This document shows, piece after piece, positions 10,797 through 26,000 of a DNA stretch of 64,000 bases; positions within the stretch are counted from its first letter, which is position 1, and the number at the start of each line of letters is the position of its first letter. This DNA is from Melanocharis versteri (Eukaryota; Chordata; Aves; Passeriformes; Melanocharitidae), in contig VZTG01000383.1 in NCBI GenBank assembly GCA_013397845.1, positions 62,001 to 126,000 on the forward strand, in the 5' to 3' direction. The notes below the pieces were generated by a model, which saw only the letters and a program-made list of their open reading frames with translations, searched no databases and was not told where the DNA came from. Position numbers and translations under genes: made by a program.

Positions 10797-13700
10797 GTCC
10801 CTTTACATCTGCGTAAATGTATTTTATATAATATTAAGTCAAACTTTCCTTCTAACTACCTGGACTGGATTCATGCCTGTGTCTGAAGACTATTCCTCAA
10901 TAGCAATGAGGGGAGGAGTCGTAGTTTTGAGCAAGGCTAAAAAACAAAACCAAACAAAACCAAACAAAAACCCGAACACTCAGAGGAGACCAAGGTCTCA
11001 GAGGGCAGTCAGGCCTCCTTTGCAGCAGTGGATGAAGGTAGAGGGCTGCTGAAAGCTTGCAGGAGGAAAATTGTGGGGTACTCATCAGGGCTGCAGGTAC
11101 CCAGTGCACACTGGGCAGCATCAGGTGCCACCAGCTCCCAGGCAGGGCACAGGCTGCGCACAAACTGCGCTCCCCTCCCCGCCCCCAACTCTCCTCTGCA
11201 AGCTGCAATGCTTGGTCAACATCATGTCACTTTCAGACATTTTCCAATTAGGGGCTGCAGAAGCAGAGCTGAACTTTCCCTGAAATTGATACACAAAGCA
11301 GCAAGAAGAAGCTTTTACTATCACTCTGACTACTCAAAAGCTTCGCTGCTTGCCAAAGCCCATCCAGACCTCTGGAGTGTGAGTGAATAGAGACTTTCAA
11401 TCCTTTAGAATGATCTCTGTTATTTTCTTTTTTACTGTCTGGCTTGAAAACGCTCTAAGTGAAGAGTGTACTAGGCAGTTCTGAAAGCCTTAATCTGCAC
11501 CAGCCCACACTGCAAGGGCACGGAGAAGAGGTGCAACCAGTATGTCAAAACAAAAGAGGTCTGAACAGTTCTTATTTTATGAGTTTTCATTTTAGAAGAG
11601 CAGCTCTCAAAGCATCCTACTACACAATACACTTCAGGTTGCAGCACTGATACCCAGACTTTATCTTTTATTCAAATCAATTAAACAGGAGATACCTACT
11701 CAAGTGTACTTGAAGATCTGAAACTTTCTTATCTTTGTGCAGCATGTTAACAGGGATTCTTTATCAGCACTGAACTCAGTCCTTAAGCCTAATGCTAGGA
11801 GCTAATGAGGCAACTTTCAGCTATTACTGAAATGAATGGGTGTTTTAATGTTCAGCAGTTTGCAGAATTGGGTTCTGAAAAGGAAGGAACATATAGCTTA
11901 CTGAATGGCTGTTTCTGTAACGCCAGATCACAGGAAATATTTCATGCAGACTTTTTACAATTCATACTTAATCATAATAGCAACCTTCTTCCTGGTTTTT
12001 GTATGTGCTGGACCAGTCTGCTTGTTAAAATATATGTAAGCTTTGCAGGGGATCAGAAGTTGGTGGTGTGAGGCCATTTACAACATGTGTTAGAAGACAG
12101 CAGACTGGGGCTATAAACACAGTGTTAAACATGCTGCTCCTTCAATACCTGCTCACAAATGAATGTTATCATGCAGCTGGAATGCTGTAAATATAGAAAG
12201 GCAAAAGAACATTTTGGTGTGATTTGGACCTCCAAGCAGATTCACTGATGGATTTGGGGTCATTATGAACGAACTCTTTAGAAGCAGCATGTTTCCTTCC
12301 CATGTGCTCTATGATTTGTCCTTCCTCACATTTTTGGGTATTAAAAGTGCATTAAGACTTCTCTCTAAAAAAATATGAGGAAAATTTTCCTGCTTTTGAA
12401 CAACATCTGTGGCGCTTTTTTCCTGCATCTCTTTCAAAGAGTTTTAAAACACTTTCAATAAGAATTTAAGCAATGCACATCCAGGTTCCTAAAGACAGTT
12501 GCAGAAATTAGGGTTTAAAAGCAAAGAAAATTACTGTTTTCTCTGTATTTACAATCTTATCAGATTTCATGGCTTTTGGGAGTCTTTTTTTTTTTCTTTT
12601 TCAACTCTGATGTCCATTTCATTCACTAGCTAAAGAAAAATGTATCTCATGTCTAAACATCCATATGTAAACTTTTCTCTTTGCTGCTTGCATAGACACA
12701 GTACTCCATTTAGTGGAAGAGATACACATATTTAGAGAGATCAAAATCTGTTGTCACAGAAGTTTGTGAAAACTGTTGAAAGACTCAAAAATTCTCTTAG
12801 TATGGTCCGTTGTCAGGAAAGGTAGATTCCGATGCATAATGCAACTTGGTACATAACATTTACTGCCATACATCTAATGTTGCAATATGCTTTCATCAAG
12901 GCTTAAACTTTCTGCAAAAAGATTTTTAACATAAATTATAAGTGATTAATTAAGTACATGACAAATAAAATATTGCTGAAAATGTAAAGGTGTTTTTTAA
13001 ATAACACTCTTTTTCCTCGATGTAAACTTTAGCTAGACAGTTTCAACCACCACTTATTTTTTCATGCTTTAATTTGATAACTAGAACCCAGTAAAGCAGC
13101 ATATGGGCATGCAGGAACTGAAATAATTGGTCTTCAATATCTCGTAGACCTGCGCAAGCCTGGAGCCCTCAAGAAAAGCCACAAGACTGCACAAACTGGC
13201 AACTGTGGTTTTGTCTGTTCTCTATTGATTCTATTTCAGGAAAAAAAAAGAACCTATGTGTGAATCATGTGACTACTGAACAGAGCAAATACCCACCAGC
13301 AGATAAAGCTGCTGCTCTGAGACCTTTTGTAGCCTAGTTTTGGTTACTACCTCAAAACCTTTTTTCTTATTTGTTTCTGAACCATTTGCTTTAATTTTTT
13401 TTTTGTTTTGAGGCTAGAGGGTGGAAACCAGCCAACTAAGATTCCTAAAAACATTTTGGAAATTGTAAATACATTCTCTAGAATTGCTAAAAAATTTTGC
13501 CATTCTGTAATTTTATTTAAATCTAAAGAGAATTTTTTGTCTCTGGATGGTACAGAGCATTCACATTTCTCTAAGCAGAGTTGTGTTGAACAAAAGACAA
13601 TGGAGAGTGCTATGCAGTTGCAGACACACTAACAAAGAGGCAGAATTGTGAGACTGATTTTCACAGGACCTTTGATTAATTTTAAGGTAATTTATGCACA

Positions 13701-13834
13701 ATTTATTCCAATTACAGGTTTTAATTCCACAGTGCTACACTCAGCTTTGAAAATGTTTATTAGCAAGTGGTTATTTTCATCCAAAAATGAAATTCTGTTC
13801 ATGTTGTCTGCTCTGTTGATATATCACAGTGGAT
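10797..13834. other. Non-coding sequence, no gene seen
   Basis: Mostly AT-rich. About 10980-11200 is locally GC-richer and holds several overlapping open frames on both strands (up to 120 codons at 11028-11390), with no recognised domain. An A/C-rich patch lies at 10940-10975. Confidence 0.5.
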
Positions 13835-14056
13835 TCAGAATCACAGAACCACAGAATGTTTGGGGTTGGAAGGGAATTCTGGAGACTGTGCAATCCAACC
13901 CCCCCTGCTCAAGCAGGTCCACCCAGAGCAGGTTGCCAGGATCTGTCCAAATGGGTTTTGAGTATCTCCAGAAAAGAAGACTCCACAACCTCTCTGGCAG
14001 CCTGTTCCAGTGCTCAGTCACACTCAAAGTGAAGTTTCTCTTCATATTCAGATGGA
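13835..14056 (-). mobile_element. CR1 LINE 3' fragment (minus strand)
   Basis: On the plus strand it begins with the reversed CR1 tail cagaatcacagaaccacag, followed by gggttggaagggaattctgg and ggcagcctgttccagtgctc, all standard CR1 3' sequence in reverse. It is about 220 bp, heavily 5'-truncated, with no coding capacity. It represents a different CR1 subfamily from the copy at 1.3 kb. Confidence 0.88.
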
Positions 14057-17000
14057 ATGATGGAATGCCAATTTTCAGTTAAATGAAGTTCTTCCAATTA
14101 AAAAAAAATCAAAGAATTATTTCCAACAAGAATTTCATAACATCTCTTACTCCAACATTTCCAGCTTTGACTGAAGACTTTTTTGTATGTGCCACAACTC
14201 CCTCCCTGCTTATTCAAAAACCTTTCTCAAATCCATTGTCTTCCACCTCCTGCCTTAATTTTTCTTGGTTCATCCTTCTTACCCTTTTGGAAAACTCCAA
14301 TTTTGTCTTTTGGCACATGAGTCTTCAGCATTCTTTTCTTCTTATTTCTTCCCTTTCTGTAGTTTTAACTTGAGATATGTTCTTTCCAATGAAAATGGTT
14401 TTGCTCTAATTTTTTTCAGAAAATTGAACCACTAGTTCCATGTTTAACATACCTTTCCTCCTTTCATCTACTTGTACCAAGAAACTTCCGGTCAGGCTTC
14501 TTACAAGATCTAGCATTTAACCTCTGCAAAGTCTCTCATTATGTTTTCTGACAAGGCCACCACGTTAAGCTCTGCTCTCCTTCAAACCACCAGCAGCTTT
14601 CAACATCATTTGATCTTCTTTAAGTTTCACGGCTGCTTCTTCTCACTCAGTCAAAAACACCATTGGTAGAGCTTTTTCTCCTTCTCACTGCCTGTCAGTA
14701 TCACCATTGTGCCAGCACTCCCCTCATTCCACAATGTCGTCACCCAGTGAAATCTGCACTATGAGAGGAAATCATCTTCACCATGTCCACTGGATTCTCC
14801 TAACAAGCCTTATTCTTTCTTCCATTTAAACCACATTCAAGCAAATTGCTGTATATTTCAACCTTATTCGGTGGAGTTATGGAGTACTTTGAAAAATGCA
14901 TCACTATGATGAAAACCCAGATCAGCAAGCATGAAATTCTTATTTATGCAAAGACGATAGTGGAAGTGATAGATGTTTTATCTAAAATAGATAGAAAATA
15001 TCCCTATAAATCTACAAGATTTTTTTATTATTATTACAGTTCCTCAAAATCCTGCATCTTATACCTCTAATTTTGCTCTGAGGATGGTTCTGGTTCTAAG
15101 CAGATAATAAGTCAAAGGGCAAAATCCACTTGTGCACAAGCATAGAAAGAGGAAAAATAAAAAGACAAAAACTGTACTGCCAATTTACATACGCTTCAAA
15201 CACCTCTGATTCTCTGCTACTCAGTTAAAAGAAAAAATATTTTTACCTCTAAAACTTCTCTCTCACATGTACTGTCCTTAAGGCTGTCACTCAGCAGAAG
15301 GAAACACATATGTCTCAAGAGTACTTTTGTGCTTTTCACAATTTTATCAAGGGAAAATATGTTGCACGTTCTCCTGAATTTCCCAGATTTTCAAATGCAG
15401 TTTATTCTAGTTTCTTACAAACTTTCAAAGTTCCCTGTTTTTCTAGCTACAATATAATCACTTTCATAAATGAAGGGACAGAGGGAAGAAAAAAAAAGGA
15501 GAAATTATTGATTGATAGAATAACAGGATTAAATATGCATGGAAGAAATGTGTGACTTGTGCGGGTAGGTATCGGTGTGTGTTTCTGTACTCTAGAAATG
15601 TATAAAGATAGAAGAGACACCTACAATTCCCCTGCTTTGCAATTTCTTTAACAATGACAAAAGGAGAAGAGCGTTTCTGCACATTTAAATAAATTCTTAT
15701 GTCCTTCTAGCTGGCTGATAATGTCTATTATCAGAGAAGCTAGAATGAGTTCAAAATCAAATTAAAAAGTTGACAATCTTTATTCTGCTACCCAGATCAT
15801 CTCCAGATATGGGAGGTTTTTGAAAAAATACACATTCTACCATAAAACCTTAGTTTGCACATGCAAATATGCAGGTGAATATTTAATTGCCATTGAATCC
15901 ACTTGATGTTTCTCTAACTCTATTTAAAATCACAGGTGCTGCTGGGAAGTCATGTATTTAAAGTTTATCACAAAAAATATTGTTATTTTGTTAGTTTTTC
16001 TAGAAGAAACTAATGAGAACTACTGAGAGAAACAGCCATAGTACATGCAGCAGCCGAGCAGTGCAGTCCAAGCTAGTATAGCAGAAACTAATGCTGAAAC
16101 TGTAAGCAAAAAAATGCTTATGATAGACTCAGAGTGTTAACACTGATAAGACAGGGAATGTGGGAAGAGCTGGGTCTCAGTCAAGGCAGGCGTGTTCTCC
16201 CTGGAAAGAAGAAAACCAAGATATTGCTTCCACAAAGGAGGGTGCCAAGAGGTCTCTTCCTTTCTTTCCTGTAGAAAACTAGATAATTCTGATTATCGTG
16301 TAGGCTTGTCAGGAAATGAGTTGGAGGAGGTTTGCTGGTCTTTCCTCTCTTTTCCATAATAAGAGTCATTGTGGAGTGAGAATAAACTCTGCATTTTGCA
16401 TGGTGATGGTGTCTAGAACAATGTAACTCTGCAGCTCATAACTTCAAACACTTTAAATGAATTTCTAAATATGAAATTAATATGTGAAAATGGAAAAAGA
16501 AAGAAAAAGAGGCTAAATGCCTGTATTTCTAGTAGATGAATAGAATTAAGAATAAGATTTATTTGTGTGAATAATATATAAATAAGCAAATGGGAAGTGA
16601 GTTAAAAAAAAATCTGGGATGAGCTATCTGAAATCCAGCCTCATCTTCAAAGGGTATTTTATACATACAGTGTATACTGTATGCATACACAATGCATTTA
16701 CCTTGAAGATACTGAGTCCAGTTTAGCCATCATTGATTTAGTTTTTCACAGGACTTGCAGGAGCCAGTTCAATCCTGTGAGGAGGACTCAATCATTTGAT
16801 CTGTGTAATAGCCAGAGCCGTGCATGTGAATGAGTCATCCACATATACATTTTCAGTGGGACTGAAGTTCAACAACCTTAATTTTTATACACCACAATAA
16901 TCCAGAAAGATGTCAGTATAGTTGTTAATCCATTAGATCCTATTTGGCTGTACTTTTTAGATCTCAGGAATTTGCCTAGGAAGTTATGCTAGTCGGTGGA

Positions 17001-20000
17001 GAATCACACCACCTATTCCTGCTAGCCAAGGAGCTGATCCAAGTGCTTCCCTTGTAAACTGGTTATGTCTGTCATATAAATCAGGGAAAGAGCCCAGCAT
17101 CCCAGCGTGGCACATTGGGAAATCATTGCTTAGACTATAATCACATTCTAGGATGAAGAGAAAAGCTTAAAAAAATATAGAGATGGAAGCTGTTTTCAAT
17201 CTGCTTTAGAGAAAAGAAAAGGAATCTGGATCCCACTTGGCTGCTGTGCTACAGCAGAGCTATGTAGCAAGCCTCAGGCCTCTCTCCTGCTTCAGCTATT
17301 TGGCTAATGTGATTTGTAAACTTAAGCACAATCAGTAAGATGATGACTGCTGAGTCTTATTTTAGATGGACAATTTTCATGTTCAACATGTTTTTAAATG
17401 AAAACAATTTTTAATCCGTCCTTTAAAAATAGTACTGCAGAGCATTGGCATCTGTTGTGTATAATGAGAATATATTTGTCAAGCATACAAACTAACAAAT
17501 GCTTTCAAATATTTGAATGTCCACAGATGACTACAAAAAATCCTAGACCTTTGCAGTTATGTATTAGAGAATTTGGTGGCAGAGGGTTTGCATCACCATA
17601 TTGTAATGGGGTTAAATAATTTCCACCAGTACAATACTGTCAAATTTCCAGCAGTACAATATCTTCTCAAAGATTTTCAAGAGGAAAGAAAGTCAGTTGT
17701 TTTAGTGCATCCAAAGAGGATTTGAGCTGCATTGAAGCCTTGAATTGCTTCACCGTCCTATATAAGAACCTGGAATAACCTGGTGCTGAACTTTGGGCTC
17801 TGGCCTCCACTCTGTAAAGTATTAAAAAGCTTAGATCATTTTAATAATGGTATCTAAGAGCCTGATCACAATAATGTGGCATCAAAGTGGTTGGATTACC
17901 TCAGCACAGTATCAAAGAACTTATCAAAAGCTTGGGCTTGAGCATGCCAGCCGCACAACAGCTGCTATATTTTAAACAACCTCTGACTACAAGTTCATTT
18001 CCAGCTTTTCTTCCCCTCAATATTTGTGAGAATTTTGTTGTGATATACAAAAAAAATCCCAAACCCATAACAAGGTGAATATGACACCAATACCATGCTC
18101 TAGCAGTCACAGGAATTAAAAAAATGCTTTTCATATGTGACATATTTCAAAAAGTTAGGATAAGAAATGGAAAGACTATGTGATCCTCTTTTTATTCTCC
18201 TTCACTCCCCCACCTCCACATCTCTGCCTTGCTATTTACAGGCTTTTGTGTCTGCAAAGACTCAAAGTAACAGGAACAAGAGAGGACAGTAAAAATATTT
18301 ATGTCAGAGATGTAATATTTGGAGGAATTCAGTGCCTAATAAGAGCGCCATTTTTTTTGGTGATCTTGTAGAGGTTGACAAATAACAAGGGCAGTAGCAC
18401 AACAGGGGCAGTCTGTTAGCAAAGTCCAGACATGAGGATATTCAACCAGCAGCAGAGAGGGAAAACAACAGCTGGCATAAGCCATCATACTATGTCTTGA
18501 TCTTTACCAGAGACAGGTGGTCAAAGCCACGCCACACCCTTCTCTCCATATGATGTTTTGGAGAGGGACATACAAGTATCTGGGCCTGGAATGCAGCTTT
18601 AATATGTAGTTTTGCAGACCTTTCCATCTTATTTTTGGAAATGTCAATTCCCACGCTGCTGGAGCCTCTCTGGCTTGCAGTGAGATGCTAAGATGTTAGG
18701 GATGGGATGTTCTCCACCTCCTGTGGGAGGGTGTCTTCCAGCAGCTGGCCAAAGAGCAATGTGGATATCTTGCGGTCTGCTCACTTTATCAGGCTCAAAG
18801 GAGTGCAGGGACTGCAGCTGCTGCCAGAGGGTAGGGAGCATAGGACTGTGTTGGGAGACAAATGTGGTCTGGGTGGACAGGGTGAGTGGGAGCCTTAGGA
18901 TTCTTCCCCCTTACAACTCTATTTGTGTCTGTCACTGTCCAGCCTTCCTGCAGGTCACACTAACTTTCCCCAGTTAGTATGCACACACGTCTGTGTTTGT
19001 AGTGAGAAAAATCATGATCCTCATCCGACAAATCCTGTGAGGCACACGTCCAACCTCTGCTTACCAGCTCTGTGTACATGGACTTTGCAGTTCCACTCTG
19101 TTACCATCAAGTTTTAAAGCTGAAATACCTACATTGGACAGAATCACTGGGGTGATGGGAAAAATGCAGGCTTGTATTTTCAATAATCCAGTCCCAAAAG
19201 CTGCTATAAATGCATGTGTCAAGGGCATGGAGATTCACTTTCCCAGTGAAGAGGCAGGTTGTTCTGGGCATAGTACCCAGAACTGGTTCTGTGCAGGCAT
19301 GCATGGTGTATCAGTTAACAGGAATCACTGCCATTAACAAATGAGGAACAACAGATTTTGGAAATTATAATTATGGTTATTGGGCAACATTTTCTAGCCC
19401 ATAGCTCAAAACTCAACATTTACAGACATTAGTAAGGTTGTGTAACCCACCAAGATGAGAAAAAACCACTTCTGTAGAACTGTATGTGGTGCTTCATACG
19501 TGAGCAGCAAATGGCAGCCTGGTGCCTAAAGGATTTTATCAGACTGTTTTCCATCTTAATGCAGAGTGAAATGCTGGGGTGAAAATCCTGGCTAGACTGC
19601 AGTGAGTAGACATTTTAATGCTTACAACAGTGGAACCAGACTTTGTTCAAAAATTGTTTAATAAAGGTCAAAGAAACAGGATATGAGCAGAGAAAATATT
19701 ACAGTTGACGGGTCAGAAAAATAGTCTTCTTTCTCCACTTGGCTTTGGTAGATTTGTCTTCCCAGGGTTTGACAAAGAAATAAGTGTAATAATGTAAGAG
19801 TATAATATATTCAAGGACATGAAGAAGAACCTAATTCATAGGTTTTAAGAGTCAGGTTTTGGATAAAAGCCTTAGCTGCTTTAGCACAGATCTAGTAAAT
19901 AGGAATTTGTTCTTTTCTCAATGCTTCCAACCAAATAAAGTTTTTACTGAAACGTATGTCTACTTATGGTTGTGCTAAAGCATTCAATTTTTTAAGATGA

Positions 20001-23000
20001 AAATCTGGTGCTTGAAACAGATTGGGCTAATACTTGTCTAAGTATTCAGAGATACACAGATGTATAGATTATATAGAGTATTATTTTTAGACGGGCACAG
20101 AAACCCTTTTAGAAATGTCAAGAAATCTTTACTGGCTTTCCATTTTCGTAGATGAAGAAAGAGGCACAACAGTTGCATGTAGTTAAGACGAACAGTAAAT
20201 ATAATTTAAGTATGCTAAATAATAGTGCCTAGATGACTTGCCAGACCACATAAAATATTAGCAGAAATAACCACCATCTATTTTTATGTGTTGCTGTAAT
20301 GATGGATTATTAGTCATTGCACTTTATTTTACTGTAAAAAAGTATTAGAATGATCATATAGAAATCAGATTCTGGTGTCAGAAACACAGTATCTACTCAG
20401 GCCTTATGGGATTGACATTTAAAAAGATTATCAATTAGTTTTGGTACTTGTGAAAGGACCTCCTCCACGTCTCACAGTGAAGGTATCTGTGCAGGTGAGC
20501 CCATGAAGGTAAACATGGTTGCCCTTAGTCAGCACAAATATCAGGGTCAGATTCCTGGAGGAAGAAATTACTTGGTGGCTGAGTTACGTATGAATGATAT
20601 CTAATTGAGTGCTTGCTTGAAATAGCTGGACTTGACCTAGCTCCTTCTGAAGACATATAGCTGGGTTAGTGTTGTGTTCTGCCAGAGGTGGTCACACTAG
20701 TAACTGAACTTCCATAACAATCTGGATCCTGTGTAAAAGTGTGTGTAATCTTTTCTGTAGACATACCAAGTGTGCAAATAATGTGCACATCAGGAAGTGA
20801 TTTTTTTTTCTGAGATTTCCAAATGACAATCAATAGTTATCACATTTGGAAGGCATGAATCTTCAAATACGGAAAACAAAACTCAAGAGGAGCCAAAACC
20901 ATATATTGCTTAGACAAAATCAAATCTTACTCACTTTGTGACACAATTATCATCTCATTAGTACTAGTTCTGTAAAGTAAAATATGCAAGTGGGGAAAAA
21001 AAGGTAGTATCTAAGAGTATCTACAGATTAGTTAGTAACTAAATATTTTATGTGAATTCCTATGGACATGATAAATGCTTATAGTATACAACGCAATATA
21101 TTCATTCAGCTCCAGTTGTGACTTATCACAAGGAAAGTGGGGAAAATGATTCTCTGCTCTCTCCTCTTCACCTCTCTCGAAGAGCCACCATCTGCATCTT
21201 CACTGAAACCAAAACCTCTTCTGCTCCCGTGGAATTTGGTGCTTTTGCTCCTTGCAGCAGAGAAAATACTTAGCAAAAGATAAGCCAACACCTTCGAACT
21301 GATTGTACTTTAACACAGACCTCAAGATGTAAACTGTTAATATGGGGTTAATTCCACTAAGCATTTTCCAATACTGCAACACTGTTCCAGGGGCCAAGAC
21401 TGGCTTCACTTTATTGGGAATGTCCACAGGACACATCTGCAAAGATTAATTCTCAAGACAGTTGAAGCCTACTGGAGACAGAACGCTTGTTTCATATTGT
21501 TTCTGGTTAAGGACAGAGATGATAACTGTCCCTCACTGCTGACAACAATAGGAATGAGGACTGTAACAAAGTGATTTCAGCCAGGGACATGGTTTAGTTT
21601 GCTAACTTTTTTATGGCCTGTTGAGACAGATATAATACAAGAATGGTGGAGCAAGAGTTCTTCAGTAGATAGAGTCTTGTGCTATTCAGTCTCCTGGAAT
21701 ATACACAAAAAATAAAAAGATAGACCCATTTCTGTTGTTTCAGCTTTGATAGCCTTTTCTTGCTTTAGGTTTAATTCTGTTTTCTTTTGAACTGAGAAAA
21801 TCTGAAGTGACTGCATTAAAGCAAAATAAAGAACAGACATGTAAAATGCAGGTGACTTTAGAAGAAGGCCCAGTCTCTTAAGAGGAACCAAGGTAATAAA
21901 GAGTAGTTCAAGCACTTAAAACAGCAAAGTAGCAATCACTACTCCTGACCACTTCACAAGGAAGTAAACCAAGTATTTCACAATGTATTGCACAACGGAG
22001 GTGTTAAAATACATCTTTCAGAGAAAGATTTTTTAAAATCCTTTCAAAATTCTTTAAAAGCCAATGCTTCTTAAACTTTCCAGTTCACCTTGCCCTAAAG
22101 TTTTGGTGGATTCTACTCTCAGATAGAGCATTGCTCTTCCTTCTATTGTAGCAGCCAATCTGGGAGTGTTACCTCATAACAACTGCAATGTGACCAAGTT
22201 GACTTGTAGGTCTTTGGGTCACTATATATGCTACAGTAACATTTGGAAAACCTCTAGCCATCCAAATAAAGACGCGAAGTTCTACAAAGCCATTTCTTTT
22301 TTTAAGACGGATACCAGGATCACAGATACGTATTATCAGCTGGTCTGTCAAAGAAGTATTACCTGATTTACTTGTGAGATGTGTCCTTGTTTGGTTTTGG
22401 GGACTAAATAGCTGGAAGACCTTAAAGCCATAGCTTTACAGAGAAAATGTGAAACTGCGGAAAAGCTGGGTCGAATAACAGGTAGAGAGACAAATGTCAC
22501 CAAGATTACTGTGTTGCTTAAAATGAGTTAACAGTTCATGCTCTGCACCAAGGACTGAGCCTAAATGCATTATTTAGCCACCTACGTATGGAAAGCTGTT
22601 CAGATAAAACTAATCGTTACTGTGTTCTGCTACTGAACAGTAGCAGTGTTTGGGAGGCACCATATTGGAGGCTTCACAGCAGAACAGGAGTTTTATCTGC
22701 AGATTTTGGTGCTTTACAAAGAAGTTCAAGAATACAGTGTATCCAGGGCCCCCATCAAAAGATAGAAAAACACTAGATTACTTTAGTAATTGAAAATATT
22801 ATTTGTTGAAAAATATAAGAGAACTAAGGATAGTTACCATGTTTAATTGTCTCCTACTTTTTCTAATAGAACCCTAATATAGAAATTATCTTTAAAAACA
22901 GGGGAATTAAGTGCAACACTTCCATAATTCATGACTTTAAAAGAAAATGAAGTATTTTCTCAAGAGTATTAAAAATATGCACTATAGCATTTATACAGCA

Positions 23001-26000
23001 GCAGAAGATCTTTAGATATATAAGAGGGAAAGGGAGGCAGGATTAGCCAACAATAATATTTTGATTAATGAAACAGTAACTGGGAAAATGAATTTTCTTC
23101 CCCTCCCACTCTCCATATTGAGTTTACAGCCTATGTCACTTTTCCACATGTTTACTTTCTTCCTAGTACAGTTGTTACCTGACTCACTTTAGAAATGAGT
23201 TGGTGAAGGTCTGAAAAGCTTGGGACACTGAAATATCTCACATCCAATCTTTTAAATATTACTTAAATATTATTTTTATATGTAACATATATTTAATTCT
23301 AATTTAATGAATACTCTCTTTAAAAAATGCATAGAACTTTTTGTATAGTGTTGTACATTCAAGAATTAAAGCTAGGCTGCACTGAGAGTATAATCTGATT
23401 TTTTTAATATTCCTTCTTCTTGACTGTTAACTGATGCATCAGTGTATAAATAACTCTTTCTTTTCCCCAGTGGTTATCTAGAGGAGCTCACAATGCCCCA
23501 CAGACTGCTATTCCTACAACTTGATCAATTCTGCTTAAGGACAGAAAACTTAATGAATAAACAAAACCCAAGGAATATTACTAGGATGCACCTTTTACAC
23601 TCATTTATCTGGGTAAAATGATGGCAAAGCAGAAAAAAAAATTCTACTGAATGAGAATAGTCCTACTTTGAACTTAATTTCTACGACTCTGAATAAAATT
23701 TTCTGATGTGAAATTTATTGTAGAAACATATTCTTAGCAATCCAGTATTAAAATAGTTGTGATACTGTAATTTTATAGGGTCTAATCTCCTACTCACAGA
23801 TTATTTAACAATACCTGTACAATAACTAGATTTGTGTTAATACTTTGCCTGCCAGTGTATATGCACTAAAGTCCTTGAACTTCAACTAATGAAAAAGGTA
23901 GAGTAAGTATAGGAGCTAAATAATTTCTAATAAATATCTCACCTTTTCCAATGATGCTACTTGTAGTTGCATTTCTTGCAGGTAGGTGAGGAACAGCTTT
24001 TGGATTGACCCCTGTAGAGCCCTACTGTAACAATCTGCATACTCGCTAAAACCTCAGACTCTGCAGGCACAAGAAAAGAAGTCTGGGCAGAATATGATGG
24101 TTATTAACACAGAGAAATTGGATGACTTGAAAGTCACTCACCGCTCTCTGTGCAGATGTGCAAAGGGAAAAAATCACTCATTAGAAAAGTCATGCAAATA
24201 GTCCCAGAACAGGACAAGATTGGTATGAGCTCTGGGAGAGAAACCTCAGTCGCTCTGCTGGGTGATCCTGACCCTTTTTGCTGTTTCTCCCTGGCCCACT
24301 GAGTCACCTTTCCATGGCCAATGAAACCGCTCCTGCACAGCATGAGGAGCACATTGTTCCCTCCTACCACAAATTTACTATAATTTGACAGTTTGGCAAC
24401 CCTCATGAGAGATATGGGTCGGAAACCTCAGAGGCCAAGAAATTAATTTAATCTAGGTCTCTCATTTTTTGAGTGAGGGCTTGAATCACAGCGCTATTGT
24501 GTAATGGAGAACCTGCCTCCTCCTCTGTTATTTGTATCTGTTGTGGTTTTTTGCTTGTTTTTGTCTGTTTGTTTTTGCTTGTTGTTTTTGGTGTTTTTTG
24601 TTTGTTTGTTTGTTTTTTAAGAAAAGACATCATTATATCTCTTTTGGAAAAGTTTTTGGACAGTAACAAAAGGAACAATTACCAGTTAGCTCTGATAAAA
24701 ACTCCTACTTCCCAAGGTAGAATGCTTTGAGAATGTCTATCTGTTCTATCCCTTCTTGCCTAACCTTAATCTCTCCTCTCATTTTTCAGCCTTTTCTACC
24801 TGTCTGATGTACCAAATAAGGAGCTATTGCCTTACGCAGACAGGAGGATTCTGGTGCAGGTGCTTGAGAATTAGACAAAAGACTTAAAACAAAGTGGATG
24901 TTTATCTCTGCAGGGTATACAGTTTCTTTGGATAATGATTTTGATACCCTAGAAGCACTGGGGGAACAAAGCATGTTTGCTCATTCTATACCATACACAC
25001 ACAACTGGGCTTGCAGTGAATGAGCTGCTCTATGCCAGATTTGAAGAAACCCTGGGAACAGGTACATCACAAAGGCATCTGAATTATTATGCTGCTTCAG
25101 CTTAAGGTGACAGATTCTTGCTTAGGGCAGCTAAGGATGAGCCAAATATTCATGTATGGATGGGAATGCTGTTAGCTGTGAGGGTACTAGTCTCTTCACT
25201 TGCCAAAAGATTTTTGGGTTTTCTGTTTAAATGATATCTCTATATTTGAAACATGACATTGGGTGTTTTGTAGAAAGTTTTGTTCTCTAACATCTTGTTT
25301 ACAGCAAAACTTCACAATATTCTACCTGAAAACAAAATAGAAACTATTGATATCTGCTTGCTTTGCTTTCAAGCATGTAAATTTTTGGGTTAAACACTGA
25401 GCCACGTCTTCTGAAAAAAACCAAAGGAACTCTTCAGCAAGTTTCTATCTATTTTCTTTTGACATTGGCATCTGAGCTGAGAGTGCCTGAAAAACTTCAA
25501 ACTATGCGACATGGGTAAATTCAAGAGGTTATACTTGTCTAGACTGTTCATAAATAAATACAGCTAGACAAGTATTGTGATTTCTTAGTATTTTTAGTGG
25601 CTTTAATTGTTATTCCCTTCACTAAAGAACATTGAAATATTTTTTAATTTATTATGGATTTGAAAGGAAGATTTTATTTTCCAGGTTGTAGTGTTGGAAA
25701 ATTTTCATGACTGACCTAGAATGAAAGAGTTACATTTGTAATGAAAGTAACCACACACTTGAACCAAAAATGTCCAAGCACTTTTTTCTGAATATGTGGT
25801 ATTACATGTATGTTATAGATTTCCAAATGAAAGCTTAAGGCACTTAGAAACTGAGAAAGATCAATCAGACACTTAGCCAAATTTGAGAAACACCTATCAG
25901 ACTCTAAGCCTTAAGTCTGATTTTCTGTCTAAATGCACTCTTAATGGAATTAATACATTTAGAGAAAATCTTTCAAATTTTCTGAATCTGGATATGATTT

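Noticed and set aside
11028..11390. A 120-codon open frame in a GC-richer patch
   Set aside because: Several overlapping frames occur on both strands there with no domain and no splice context, so composition explains them.
21200..21442. A minus-strand coding exon after a splice-acceptor-like sequence
   Set aside because: The 80-residue product matches no family I know, no donor or neighbouring exon is apparent, and such frames are expected by chance in this length.
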